Positions 43,864 through 51,927 of a DNA stretch of 64,000 nucleotides are shown here, piece after piece. Made by a program: the position numbers and the translations under genes. Every line of letters begins with the position of its first letter. The first letter of the stretch is position 1. The notes below the pieces were generated by a model. The model saw nothing but the letters and a program-made list of their open reading frames with translations, ran no database searches and had not been told where the DNA came from. The stretch covers positions 211,989 to 275,988 of the forward strand of contig JBFIES010000005.1 in the NCBI GenBank assembly GCA_041603235.1. The letters run 5' to 3'. This DNA is from Panacagrimonas sp041603235. Its GTDB lineage: Bacteria; Pseudomonadota; Gammaproteobacteria; Nevskiales; Nevskiaceae.

Positions 43864-45657
43864 TTATCTCTGGATCGCGTATTGCGGCGAGGTGATCACC
43901 AGATGTGCAGCATCTTGAAGGCGCCGTGTCGTGTTGGAAGCCGGGATCGATGACACGTGACTGACCAGCGTGGATCGCATGTTGGCCGGCATCTGACCCG
44001 ACATGAAAGTGAGATCCAGTTCCTCGATCAGGGCCGCTGCATCGCGGGCCAGCGATTCCCACGGAATGTAGTTCAGGTAGACGGTTTCATTGCCAATCTC
44101 GGTGACACGCCGGCCTTCCGAATCCCGATAGTAGTCAGTGAAAACCTGAAACCGGTTGGCCAGCGTGACGATCGTGGTCTCGTTGGTGATCTGAAATTCC
44201 GGCGCCAGCAGGCCTGCGTTGCGCAGCGCGCCAACCGGGCTGAATGTGGGGCGGAAAAAGTTGAAAACCGAAGGACTGCGCAGCGGTGCCTGGCCGAATT
44301 CCTCTTCAGGAAAACGATAGCCATAGCGGTTGCGTCCGTCACGCGCTTCAAACACGCGCCACAGATGCACCAGGCGGATGATCGGTTCGCGCAACTTTCC
44401 AAAATTCTCTGGATCAGTGGTGTGGCCGTTGCGGGCTTCCTCATCCAGCAGGATCGCCTTGGCAACCGCGAACAGATCACCGCGCACACCCGAGCCATTG
44501 TTGTTGAACACCTGCGCGACGCGCCGCACATAGGCGGGCGATGGATTGCTGGTCACCAGTCGCTGGATCAGCTGCTTGCCGATGAAGGGGCCGACGTTGG
44601 GATGGTTGAACAGTGTATCCAGTGCATCTTCCAGGTCTTGCCTTGCTGTCTGCCCTGCTGGAAGCGCGGTATTGCCGATGATGACCTTGGCTTCGTCATC
44701 ATGAAACGTTTCATACGGGTCCATCGGTGCTGCCGGGTCCGAACTCGGATAGTCGATGAAGTCTTGCGTCGTCGTGCCGCCGGGATAACTCCAGCCAGTG
44801 AATACGCGGGCTAGATTGACGATGTCGGACTGGCCGTAAGTCGGGATCGGATCGCCGCTTGCATCGGTGCGGACAGAGCCATCGAGATTAAGCTCTGCCA
44901 GTCCAACCGTGAACAGCTGCATCAATTCGCGGGCAAAATTTTCATCAGCGCGAATGCCTTTTTCGGGATCAGCCTTCTGATTGCCGAACATCGACAGATA
45001 GCGGCCCATGGCCTGTGACAGGGTCACCTCTTCCAGCAAGGTGCGAAAATTTCCCAGGGCGTTGTTGACCAGAATATCGTTGTACGCGCCCATGGCCAGT
45101 GCCATGTGTTGCGTGATGCCGCCGAGGTCCGAAGTGACCATGATCTCGGACAGTGCAAACGCCATGCGTTGTCGCAGCTGATCATTCCCGCGCACGGCAT
45201 TGTTGAACCAGCCATCGATGCGTACGTGATGCGCAATCTGCTGGCCAGGGCTGCGCATGAAAGGAAGGACCAGACTCGGCGTCAGATTACGTTGCTGATT
45301 GAGCCAGCCTTCGAAATCAAGATTGCTTGCCAATGCGGCAATGCCAGCCGGTGTGGCGCCGAAGCTGGCTTGATTGAGGAACCGGGCCGCGGCCTGTTCC
45401 TCTGCACTTGATCCCGGGTCAGGTGGAGGTGTCGGATCCGGCGTTGGAGTGGGGGTCGGAGTCGGAGTCGGCGTCGGCGTCGGCGTGGGGGTAGGAGTAG
45501 GAGTAGGAGTAGGAGTAGGAGTAGGAGTAGGTGTAGGTGTAGGTGTAGGTGTTGGCGTCGGCAAGCTGGCGCCACTTCCCGCGTTATCGCTACCCCCACC
45601 ACCGCAGCCACTCGCTAGTAAAGCCAACAGACTGGCCATCACCAATTTCCGAAGCAT
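43864..45657 (-). CDS. DUF1800 lipoprotein with a Thr-Pro repeat linker
   Basis: A 597-aa lipoprotein. The lipobox is LLASGC (Cys18), followed by GGGG and a linker of about 20 Thr-Pro units (codons in 45439-45561), then the DUF1800 domain (AARFLNQASFGATPAGI, ARELMQLFTVG, LARVFTGWSYPGG). Co-secreted and co-transcribed with the DUF1501 gene downstream. The rigid Thr-Pro linker probably holds the domain away from the membrane. No enzymatic role has been set for DUF1800. Confidence 0.9.
   Translation of the reverse strand: MLRKLVMASLLALLASGCGGGGSDNAGSGASLPTPTPTPTPTPTPTPTPTPTPTPTPTPTPTPTPTPTPTPTPDPTPPPDPGSSAEEQAAARFLNQASFGATPAGIAALASNLDFEGWLNQQRNLTPSLVLPFMRSPGQQIAHHVRIDGWFNNAVRGNDQLRQRMAFALSEIMVTSDLGGITQHMALAMGAYNDILVNNALGNFRTLLEEVTLSQAMGRYLSMFGNQKADPEKGIRADENFARELMQLFTVGLAELNLDGSVRTDASGDPIPTYGQSDIVNLARVFTGWSYPGGTTTQDFIDYPSSDPAAPMDPYETFHDDEAKVIIGNTALPAGQTARQDLEDALDTLFNHPNVGPFIGKQLIQRLVTSNPSPAYVRRVAQVFNNNGSGVRGDLFAVAKAILLDEEARNGHTTDPENFGKLREPIIRLVHLWRVFEARDGRNRYGYRFPEEEFGQAPLRSPSVFNFFRPTFSPVGALRNAGLLAPEFQITNETTIVTLANRFQVFTDYYRDSEGRRVTEIGNETVYLNYIPWESLARDAAALIEELDLTFMSGQMPANMRSTLVSHVSSIPASNTTRRLQDAAHLVITSPQYAIQR
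45439..45561. repeat. Hexanucleotide tandem repeat coding for (Thr-Pro)20
   Basis: A 123-bp run of six-base units of the type GGNGTN on the plus strand (GGAGTA, GGTGTA, GGCGTC), in frame inside the DUF1800 lipoprotein. Blocks of identical units in tandem (for example GGAGTA repeated) suggest slippage. Gain or loss of units keeps the frame and changes the linker length. Confidence 0.9.
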
Positions 45658-45961
45658 CTTCTTCCCCAGGCACCACCATGAAATGATCAGCCTAGTCTGC
45701 CCGCTCAGGCTTGAATATGATAATTCGGCTGGACGGTCAATTTGCGCTGTGGGGCGGTATTCGGCGGTGTTCTCGCAAGCTGCACGTTTTCATTTCTTAT
45801 CAATCTCGATTGCAAGGCAGCGAGCCAGCGAGACGATTCCGAATGATCATGTCAGCAACGAGTCACCAAGCCGGGCCAGAGCGTGCACATGAGGGCGCGT
45901 CGAAGCCGCCGATTCGCTCCAGAGCTAAACGCCGGTTGTCCGGTAATCGAAAAATCTCCTC

Positions 45962-45985
45962 AAAATGTGATGTCGGTCACATTTT
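45962..45985. promoter_or_regulatory. Perfect CRP-type palindrome
   Basis: AAAATGTGA (45962-45970), 6-bp spacer, TCACATTTT (45977-45985). The arms are fully complementary over 9 bp and match the CRP/Vfr consensus TGTGA-N6-TCACA including the AT-rich flanks. It lies about 130-150 bp upstream of the VPEID-CTERM gene. Confidence 0.85.
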
Positions 45986-46006
45986 TATTTTGCAACTTCA
46001 GGCCCT

Positions 46007-46024
46007 GCGTGATTCATGTCACGC
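46007..46024. promoter_or_regulatory. Second CRP-type palindrome, 42 bp from the first
   Basis: GCGTGA (46007-46012), 6-bp spacer, TCACGC (46019-46024), keeping the essential GTGA-N6-TCAC core. Its centre is 42 bp from the centre of the first site, four helical turns, so both would face the same side of the DNA. Confidence 0.7.
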
Positions 46025-46031
46025 TGATCAA

Positions 46032-46060
46032 TTGTGGAGGTATCGGGCCGGTGCTAATAA
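46032..46060 (+). promoter_or_regulatory. Candidate CRP-dependent promoter of the VPEID-CTERM gene
   Basis: TTGTGG (46032-46037), 17-bp spacer, TAATAA (46055-46060). Both hexamers are weak, as expected for an activator-dependent promoter. The nearer CRP-like site would be centred roughly 50 bp before the start of transcription. Exact positions are uncertain. Confidence 0.45.
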
Positions 46061-46114
46061 ATATCTCCCGAGTTCGCGAAACGTGCGGGCTCATCAGTTC
46101 AATGGAGATTCAGT

Positions 46115-46324
46115 ATGAAATATCTCATCGCAACGTTGTTGTTATTTCCTCTGGGCGCGCAAGCCGGACTGTTCGACCTGCTCCCTATTTTTCCAAAACC
46201 GACGCCAACACCCGCGCCAGAAATTGATGGTGGCCTCGCTGTAGTTGCCGTCGTATTGATTGGCGGAATCGGCTCGCTGGTCAAACGGGCCCGTGAGAAG
46301 CAAGCCAAACGCAATCTCCTCTGA
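46115..46324 (+). CDS. VPEID-CTERM-type small exported protein, exosortase E substrate
   Basis: A 69-aa protein. A signal peptide (residues 1-17, ending GAQA) is followed by a short Pro-rich mature part (FPKPTPTP), the sorting motif APEID (residues 34-38, VPEID type), a hydrophobic helix (GGLAVVAVVLIGGIGSLV) and a basic tail (KRAREKQAKRN). This is the tripartite PEP-CTERM-like sorting signal. The mature peptide after cleavage would be only about 20 residues. The exosortase E gene is next. GGAG lies 8-9 bases before the ATG. Expression is probably driven by CRP. Confidence 0.9.
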   Translation: MKYLIATLLLFPLGAQAGLFDLLPIFPKPTPTPAPEIDGGLAVVAVVLIGGIGSLVKRAREKQAKRNLL

Positions 46325-46345
46325 TCCCCAGAAGACACACTTGAT

Positions 46346-46398
46346 GGCCCCATGATCCGCAACAAGCGGGTGTGCTGATCATGGGGTCCCTGCTTTTT
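46346..46398 (+). terminator. Intergenic terminator/attenuator between VPEID-CTERM and exosortase E genes
   Basis: CCCCATGATC (46348-46357) pairs perfectly with GATCATGGGG (46377-46386). Two more pairs (one G-U) extend the stem to 12. TTTTT follows at 46394-46398. It lies 22 bp after the substrate gene stop and ends 17 bp before the exosortase start, so only read-through transcripts would carry the sortase. Confidence 0.8.
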
Positions 46399-46414
46399 GC
46401 AGTATCCCGCCATC

Positions 46415-48070
46415 ATGGCCTCGCCTCTTTCATCCCTTGATGGCCCGCAACAGGGTATGGGCCGAGCCGCAATCCCCCTGCTTGCCGTAACCGCCCTCCT
46501 GGGTCTGCAGTTCTTCCTTGCGGTTGAACTATTCAGCGTCAATATCTTCATCGGTCGCTCGGAATCCTGGGCGCAGGTGCCGCTCCACCGCGGAGAATTC
46601 GTGCGATGCCTGATCTTGCAGGTTGCACTGATCCTTTTCCTCGCCCGGCCCAGATTGAGAGGCTACTGGCAGCGCTTCATCGAGGTTTCGCGAGACCGCG
46701 CTTACCTGCCAATGATGATTCTGCAGTGCCTTGCGTTTCTGCTGGCCTGCGGTTTTGCCAGTGTCGTTTATGCCGACCCTTTTCCCTTTGATGGATGGCA
46801 ATGGCCCATTGTCCTTGCCTGGTGTCTGACGGCCACCGTCGCCGTTGCCCTGTCTTTTCTTGTCCTGGCTCCAATGCGTTTCTGGCAGGTTTTCCTGCGA
46901 CAGGAAGCCACAGGCATTCTGGTCGCCTCGGTTCTGATTCTTGGTTATCTGTTTTTCCTGCGAGATTCCATGCTCGTGGGCCTGGAGCAGTTGTGGCGCC
47001 CGGAAAGTGATTTGCGCCAATGGACATTGCTCACCAGCGCCGCGTGGCTCAAGTGGTTCTATCCGGCTCTGCTCCTGGATGTTCAAGAATCGGTGATGGG
47101 CACACGCGAGTTTCTGGTGCTCATCTCCTGGGAATGTTCCGGACTGGAGGGAGCTGCATTGCTGAGCATTCTGGTCTGTGTGTATCTCTATGTGTTCAGG
47201 GCCTATCTCAAATTTCCCGCTGCTTTCTGCTTGTTGCTGATCGCCGTGCCTATGAGTCTGGGCATGAACGTGGTGCGCATCGTTGCCCTGGTGATCATCG
47301 GAATTGAAGTGTCTCCGGAATGGGCAATCAAGGGTTTTCACACCTATGGCGGCGTGGTGATGTTGATGCTCGAATGCGGGATTCTCCTGTTCCTGTCGCA
47401 GACTCGATGGTTCTCCAAGCAGGCACCCGCATACCGGTTTGAACTGGATTTCGAGACTTGCCTCTTACTGCCCCTGCTATGCCTGCTCGCCATGACGCTG
47501 GTCACCGGATTGCTTACAGTCGAGTTCGCCTGGCTTTATCCGCTGCGCGTTCTCGTCGTCGGCCTCGTCATAGCACTGTGCTGGAAACCGCTGCGTTCAC
47601 TGCTGATCAAGCCATCGCTCATGTCTGTGGGCGCGGGCGTTGCGGTGTTTCTGATCTGGATCGCACTGGTTCCCGGATCGACACAAGCAGACGCGGAATT
47701 CTCAACAGCTCTCAATGCGGCGCCGACTGCGCTGGCTGTGGGGTGGCTTTTCTTTCGCGTTATCGGTGCGGTGGTCACGGTTCCCATTGCAGAAGAGCTG
47801 GCATTCAGAGGTTACTTGCTCACAGTGCTATCAAAACGTGCCGTGCTTCCGCAGACGCGTTTGCCGTTTCAGTGGGGCGCGTTTCTGGGTAGTTCCATGC
47901 TCTTCGCCGCACTTCATGGCCAATGGATTGCAGGTTTGTTCGCAGGCATGGCCTACGCCCTGGTCCGTTACCACACCGGACGCATCAGCGATGCGGTCAT
48001 CAGCCATGCAACAACCAATGGCTTACTCGCGCTCTATGTCCTGCTAACGGGGCAGTGGTCGTATTGGTGA
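46415..48070 (+). CDS. Exosortase E fused to a CPBP (CAAX-type) protease, VPEID-CTERM system
   Basis: A 551-aa polytopic membrane protein. The N-terminal half is an exosortase with Cys241 (WECSGLEG), Arg288 (NVVRIVALVIIG) and His309 (FHTYGG), the transpeptidase triad. The C-terminal part is a CPBP intramembrane protease with EELAFRGYL (Glu460-Glu461, Arg465), FAALHGQW and HATTNGLLA. This fusion is the exosortase E/protease of the VPEID-CTERM system. It should cleave and re-anchor the small protein encoded just upstream. The ATG at 46415 has no good Shine-Dalgarno, so it is probably made in small amounts. A TTG at 46397 is less likely. Confidence 0.92.
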   Translation: MASPLSSLDGPQQGMGRAAIPLLAVTALLGLQFFLAVELFSVNIFIGRSESWAQVPLHRGEFVRCLILQVALILFLARPRLRGYWQRFIEVSRDRAYLPMMILQCLAFLLACGFASVVYADPFPFDGWQWPIVLAWCLTATVAVALSFLVLAPMRFWQVFLRQEATGILVASVLILGYLFFLRDSMLVGLEQLWRPESDLRQWTLLTSAAWLKWFYPALLLDVQESVMGTREFLVLISWECSGLEGAALLSILVCVYLYVFRAYLKFPAAFCLLLIAVPMSLGMNVVRIVALVIIGIEVSPEWAIKGFHTYGGVVMLMLECGILLFLSQTRWFSKQAPAYRFELDFETCLLLPLLCLLAMTLVTGLLTVEFAWLYPLRVLVVGLVIALCWKPLRSLLIKPSLMSVGAGVAVFLIWIALVPGSTQADAEFSTALNAAPTALAVGWLFFRVIGAVVTVPIAEELAFRGYLLTVLSKRAVLPQTRLPFQWGAFLGSSMLFAALHGQWIAGLFAGMAYALVRYHTGRISDAVISHATTNGLLALYVLLTGQWSYW

Positions 48071-48219
48071 ATCGCGTTGCGAACCGCCTGATAAACCGCT
48101 GGCTACAGATGCAGGTGTGGTTCAAGGGTCTGCCCGTATAGCCGGTTCCTGCGTGCAGGGCCATCATCCTGATGACTGATGCTTTGCCATTCGACGAGCA
48201 AAGTGCGGGAGGAGAGATC

Positions 48220-48903
48220 ATGGGACTGTGGCTGGTCACGGGCGCGGATCGCGGTATCGGGCAGGCCCTGTGTCGCCTGCTGAAGGCGCGCGGAGACTCG
48301 GTGATCGCCGCTTGCTTCGAATCGCATTCTTCCCTGGGCGATGAGGGTATCGAGATTGCGACGGGCATTGATGTCACCGACGCACGCAGCATCCAGGCCT
48401 TGCGAGAACAAGTCGGAACACGGCGCATTGATGTGCTCGTGCACAACGCGGGCCGCGTCATAGAAAAGCGCTTTGGCAACATTGAAAGCGCGGATTTGCT
48501 GTCTGAGTACGCCGTCAATGCAGTAGCGCCGCTGATGCTGACGCAGGAGTTGGTGCCTTGCATGGAACAAGGCTCGAAGGTGGTCCTGATCACCAGTCGC
48601 GTTGGTTCGCTGGGAGAGAACTCGAGTGGCGGCTTGTATGGATATCGAATGTCCAAGGCCGCCGCCAATATGGTGGGAATCAACTTGTCCCACGAATTGA
48701 AGCCGCGCGGCATTGCGGTGGCCTGCCTTCATCCCGGCAGCGTTCGCACGCAGATGACGGCGGGTCTGAGCGATGTCACGACCGTGGGCCATCTTCTGGA
48801 GCCGGAAGATTCCGCACGTGGTCTGCTCGATCGCATAGACGAACTCAGCCTGGAGACGACGGGCAGATTCCGTCATGCCAGCGGCGAGGATCTGATCTGG
48901 TAA
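48220..48903 (+). CDS. Short-chain dehydrogenase/reductase
   Basis: A 227-aa SDR. It has the cofactor motif LVTGADRGIGQALC, NAGRVIE, and the Ser-Tyr-Lys site (LITSRVGSLG ... YGYRMSKAAANM). It is of the single-domain sniffer/CsgA-like type. The ATG at 48220 follows a strong GGGAGGAGAG. It is the first of three same-strand genes (SDR-GST-like-SDR). The substrate is unknown. Confidence 0.9.
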   Translation: MGLWLVTGADRGIGQALCRLLKARGDSVIAACFESHSSLGDEGIEIATGIDVTDARSIQALREQVGTRRIDVLVHNAGRVIEKRFGNIESADLLSEYAVNAVAPLMLTQELVPCMEQGSKVVLITSRVGSLGENSSGGLYGYRMSKAAANMVGINLSHELKPRGIAVACLHPGSVRTQMTAGLSDVTTVGHLLEPEDSARGLLDRIDELSLETTGRFRHASGEDLIW

Positions 48904-48964
48904 CGAGCGTTGTCGGTGGTGTGCATTAGACACGTCCCAGAGAGGACGCGATGGGAGGAGAGAA

Positions 48965-49825
48965 ATGGCGATGATGAAGATGTATGGCTACCTGCCTGCC
49001 TGGGGCCTGTCTGACATGAGTCCCTATGTGTCCTATACCGATGCCTTCCTGCGCATGGCGGAAATTCCGTTCGAGGCGGTCATTCTGGAGAAAGGCGATC
49101 TCACGAAAACCCCGAAGGGAAAACTGCCCTGGATCATCGACGTAGATGGCACCAACGTTTCGGACACCCAGCTAATTCAGTACTACATAGAAGAGAAGTA
49201 CGGCGATCCACTGGATGGCTGGTTGAGCAGAGAACAGAAAGCCACGGTGACATTAATTCACCGCATGTTTGGCGAATGCTGGTACTGGATGGCGGTGCAG
49301 AGTCGCTATCGGCGTGACGAAGATTTTTCGATCTACGATCCGCTGTGGGTGAAGTTTCTGGCGTGGTTGCCCGAAGAGCAACGTCGCCAGCCGGTCGATG
49401 ATTTTCGAGACCATCTGCTGACCCAGTTCTGGCATCACGGAACCGGCCGCAACACCGAAGAAGAAGTAGAAATGATCGCGCGGAAACTATCCGATGCGAT
49501 GTCCGATCTGCTGGGCGACAAGCCCTACCTGTTTGGTGATAGGCCGTGCTCGCTCGATGCCAACATGTATGCCGCGCTTGGCCACGTGGCGATGACCCCG
49601 TTTCCAAGCCCGATCGGACAGTACATCCGCGCCAAGCCCAATCTCGCGGCATTCATGAAGAGAGTATTTGATCGCTACTACCCCGAGATGCGTGAGGAGC
49701 GAGAGGCGGCGGAGGCTTATCTTGCGGAGAATCTCAAGAAGCCACGCGTGAATGATGCGCGAGCCGACCATCGGCTCGACGAACTTTTCAGACAGCCCTA
49801 CGACGGGCCCGGAGTGACACGATGA
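48965..49825 (+). CDS. Glutathione S-transferase-like protein (metaxin/Fax-type)
   Basis: A 286-aa protein. The thioredoxin-like N-terminal domain (SPYVSYTDAFLRMAEIPFEAVILEKGDLTKTPKGKLPWI, then the GSH-site-like VSDTQLIQYYIEEKYG) is followed by an all-helical domain with DKPYLFGDRPCSLDANMYAALGHV. The pattern matches the metaxin/failed-axon-connections (Fax) GST-like group, found in bacteria near lipid or xenobiotic oxidoreductases. It has AGGAGAG upstream, and its stop overlaps the next ATG by 4 bases. Confidence 0.87.
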   Translation: MAMMKMYGYLPAWGLSDMSPYVSYTDAFLRMAEIPFEAVILEKGDLTKTPKGKLPWIIDVDGTNVSDTQLIQYYIEEKYGDPLDGWLSREQKATVTLIHRMFGECWYWMAVQSRYRRDEDFSIYDPLWVKFLAWLPEEQRRQPVDDFRDHLLTQFWHHGTGRNTEEEVEMIARKLSDAMSDLLGDKPYLFGDRPCSLDANMYAALGHVAMTPFPSPIGQYIRAKPNLAAFMKRVFDRYYPEMREEREAAEAYLAENLKKPRVNDARADHRLDELFRQPYDGPGVTR

Positions 49826-50622
49826 GCCAGAAGCAAGGAAAGCTAGTGGGGCGCAAGGCGTTGGTTACCGGAGGTGCTTCGGGGATCGGTGAAGCCAGTG
49901 CGCGACTGCTCGCGCAGGAAGGAGCGGCAGTCGTGATTGCTGACATTGACGACGCTTCCGGTCAGCGGGTGGTTGACGAGATTGTGCAGGCAGGTGGCGT
50001 TGCCCATTACCGACATCTGGACGTCACGGATCGCGCTGCAGTGCGCGCCATGGTGCATGAGGTTGATGATCTGCTTGGAGGTCTGGGCATTGTGTTCAAT
50101 AACGCCATGACCAATCCCAGCGCCGATTACACAGAAGATGAACGCTGGAACCTCATGCTTGAAAGCGGCCTCTCGGCCTACTGGGCCTGTGCGACTGAAG
50201 CCGCGCCAATCCTGGCCAAATCTGGTCACGGAGCAATTGTCAGCAACGCGTCTATTGCGGGTGCGCGCATTGGCATCGACTTTGCCAGCGAGGCTTACAG
50301 TGCGGCCAAGGCGGGCGTGCTGGGGCTGTCACGCAAACTGGCCAAGCGCTACGGTCCGGACGGGGTGCGCTCCAACGTGATCTGCCCCGGCGTGATCGAA
50401 ACTCCGCGCTGGCGCAGCCCCGGCATGGAAGAGCCGCAGTTTGCGCGGCGCTGGCGTCAGATGGCGCCACTGGGGCGATTTGGCCGAACCGAGGAAGTGG
50501 CGAAGCTGGTGTTGTTTTTTGCCAGTGACGATTCTTCGTTCATTACCGGTCAGGACATCGCCATCGACGGTGGATTTACCGTGGCGGCGCGATTCGAGTC
50601 CGTGGACTTCGACGCCGACTAG
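49822..50622 (+). CDS. Short-chain dehydrogenase/reductase (FabG-like)
   Basis: A 266-aa classical SDR. TGGASGIGEASAR is the cofactor motif, ADIDD implies NAD preference, NNAMTNPS replaces the usual NNAG, and the catalytic Ser/Tyr/Lys lie in SNASIAGARIGIDFASEAYSAAKAG. The C-terminal FITGQDIAIDGGFT is typical. Its ATG overlaps the GST-like stop (ATGA), so the two are translationally coupled. It likely oxidises a hydroxyl group on a lipid or cyclic substrate (inference). Confidence 0.92.
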   Translation: MSQKQGKLVGRKALVTGGASGIGEASARLLAQEGAAVVIADIDDASGQRVVDEIVQAGGVAHYRHLDVTDRAAVRAMVHEVDDLLGGLGIVFNNAMTNPSADYTEDERWNLMLESGLSAYWACATEAAPILAKSGHGAIVSNASIAGARIGIDFASEAYSAAKAGVLGLSRKLAKRYGPDGVRSNVICPGVIETPRWRSPGMEEPQFARRWRQMAPLGRFGRTEEVAKLVLFFASDDSSFITGQDIAIDGGFTVAARFESVDFDAD

Positions 50623-50756
50623 GCGGTTCAGCGAATGTTGCCGTATCCAATCACGCGGATATGACGGGTCGCTCTGGCCCAGGGGTTTAGTTCATACCTC
50701 TCCCCGCGCCGCCTTTCGTCAAGCCGGTTTCGCTTTCGTGTCGTTTTCTGCAGCAA

Positions 50757-50769
50757 AATTGCAGAGCAA
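50757..50769 (+). promoter_or_regulatory. Probable Ada box upstream of ada
   Basis: AAT (50757-50759), 6 bases, GCAA (50766-50769), the same A-box/B-box spacing as at the E. coli ada promoter. It lies 79 bp before the ada start, in the only spacer upstream of the operon. Methylated Ada is expected to bind it and activate the operon. Confidence 0.6.
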
Positions 50770-50847
50770 GAACCGGAGTGTGAGGTGTCGCGGTTGTGCG
50801 CAGAATGTCGCCCATGACATCAACACCTTCGGGCAGGCGGACACAGA

Positions 50848-51927
50848 ATGGCCACGGAAACTGACAAGACACAACGAGCGGAACAGACCCAGCGCGACCC
50901 GCGCTGGAAACGCGTGCAGGCACGAGACAAGGATGCGGACGGCAGTTTCGTGTACTCCGTCAAAACCACCGGTGTTTACTGCAGGCCCTCCTGCTCCGCC
51001 AGACCGGCAAGGCCAGAAAACGTCGCGTTTCATGCGCGGCCTGAAGAGGCGGTGGCGGCAGGCTTTCGGGCCTGCAAGCGATGCAAGCCCGATCAAGTCA
51101 ACCAGGATGCCGAAAACAAGGCCTTGATCACCGCTGCGTGTCGTCTGATCGAGGCTCAGGAGCATATGCCCAAGCTAAAGGAACTTGCGGCAAAAATCGG
51201 CTTGAGCGAGTTTCATTTTCATCGCGTATTCAAGCGAATCACGGGGCTTACGCCGCGTCAGTACGCATTGGCGCACCAGGCCAAACGCGTGAGAAGCGGC
51301 TTAAGCGGGAAAGGAACCGTGACAGACGCCATCATGGCCGCGGGGTTTGGTTCCAGCAGCCGGTTTTATGAAAAATCCAATGATGTGCTGGGTATGACGC
51401 CGAAGCTGTTCCGGTCAGGGGGAGACGATCAGCAGATTCGCTTCGCCGTGGGTGAATGTTCGCTCGGGTCGGTATTGGTGGCGGCGAGCGGAAAGGGCGT
51501 GTGTGCCATCAGCCTTGGAGATGACCCTGATGCACTGGTGCGCGCCTTGCAGGATCAGTTTCCAAACGCTGATCTGGTCGGTGGAGACAAGGCCTTTGAG
51601 AATCTGGTGGCGCAGGTGGTCGGCATGATCGAATCGCCGGGGCAGGCGGTAGAACTTCCTTTGGATATCCGCGGGACCGCATTCCAGCAGAAGGTGTGGC
51701 AGGCGCTACGCGAGATCCCCGCTGGAAGCACTGCCAGTTATCTCGACGTTGCCCGGCAGATTGGCGCGCCGCGATCTTTTCGCGCCGTGGCCCAAGCCTG
51801 CGGCGCAAATACGCTGGCGGTCGCAATCCCCTGTCATCGCGTTGTGAAACAGAACGGCGCCTTGTCCGGTTATCGATGGGGCGTGCAGCGCAAGCAGGAA
51901 CTGCTTAATCGTGAGGCTGTGCAGTGA
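50848..51927 (+). CDS. ada: Ada: methyl-phosphotriester sensor, AraC-type regulator and O6-methylguanine-DNA methyltransferase
   Basis: A 359-aa protein. N-terminal N-Ada domain with the zinc cysteines C45, C49, C76 and C79. C45 in TGVYCRPSC is the methyl acceptor that switches the protein on. An AraC-type HTH lies at about residues 95-190 (LKELAAKIGLSEFHFHRVFKRITGLTPRQY). The C-terminal MGMT domain has the acceptor Cys329 in IPCHRVV. It is complete, with all three functions of E. coli Ada. Its stop overlaps the next gene's start, and alkB follows. Confidence 0.95.
   Translation: MATETDKTQRAEQTQRDPRWKRVQARDKDADGSFVYSVKTTGVYCRPSCSARPARPENVAFHARPEEAVAAGFRACKRCKPDQVNQDAENKALITAACRLIEAQEHMPKLKELAAKIGLSEFHFHRVFKRITGLTPRQYALAHQAKRVRSGLSGKGTVTDAIMAAGFGSSSRFYEKSNDVLGMTPKLFRSGGDDQQIRFAVGECSLGSVLVAASGKGVCAISLGDDPDALVRALQDQFPNADLVGGDKAFENLVAQVVGMIESPGQAVELPLDIRGTAFQQKVWQALREIPAGSTASYLDVARQIGAPRSFRAVAQACGANTLAVAIPCHRVVKQNGALSGYRWGVQRKQELLNREAVQ

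Larger units (their letters stand above)
45658..46114. other. 457-bp regulatory spacer upstream of the VPEID-CTERM gene
   Basis: No convincing gene. Possible frames here have unbiased codons and no recognisable product. The right half carries two CRP-like palindromes (45962-45985 and 46007-46024) and a candidate promoter (46032-46060). The left half (about 45660-45950) must hold the promoter for the DUF1800 operon on the minus strand, but I cannot pick it out. Confidence 0.7.

Noticed and set aside
45439..45561. Tandem repeat as a CRISPR array
   Set aside because: Units are 6 bp with no spacers and lie in frame inside a lipoprotein gene.
45711..46118. 135-codon frame on the plus strand in the spacer before the VPEID-CTERM gene
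   Set aside because: It runs through both CRP-like sites and the promoter, has unbiased codons and no known product.
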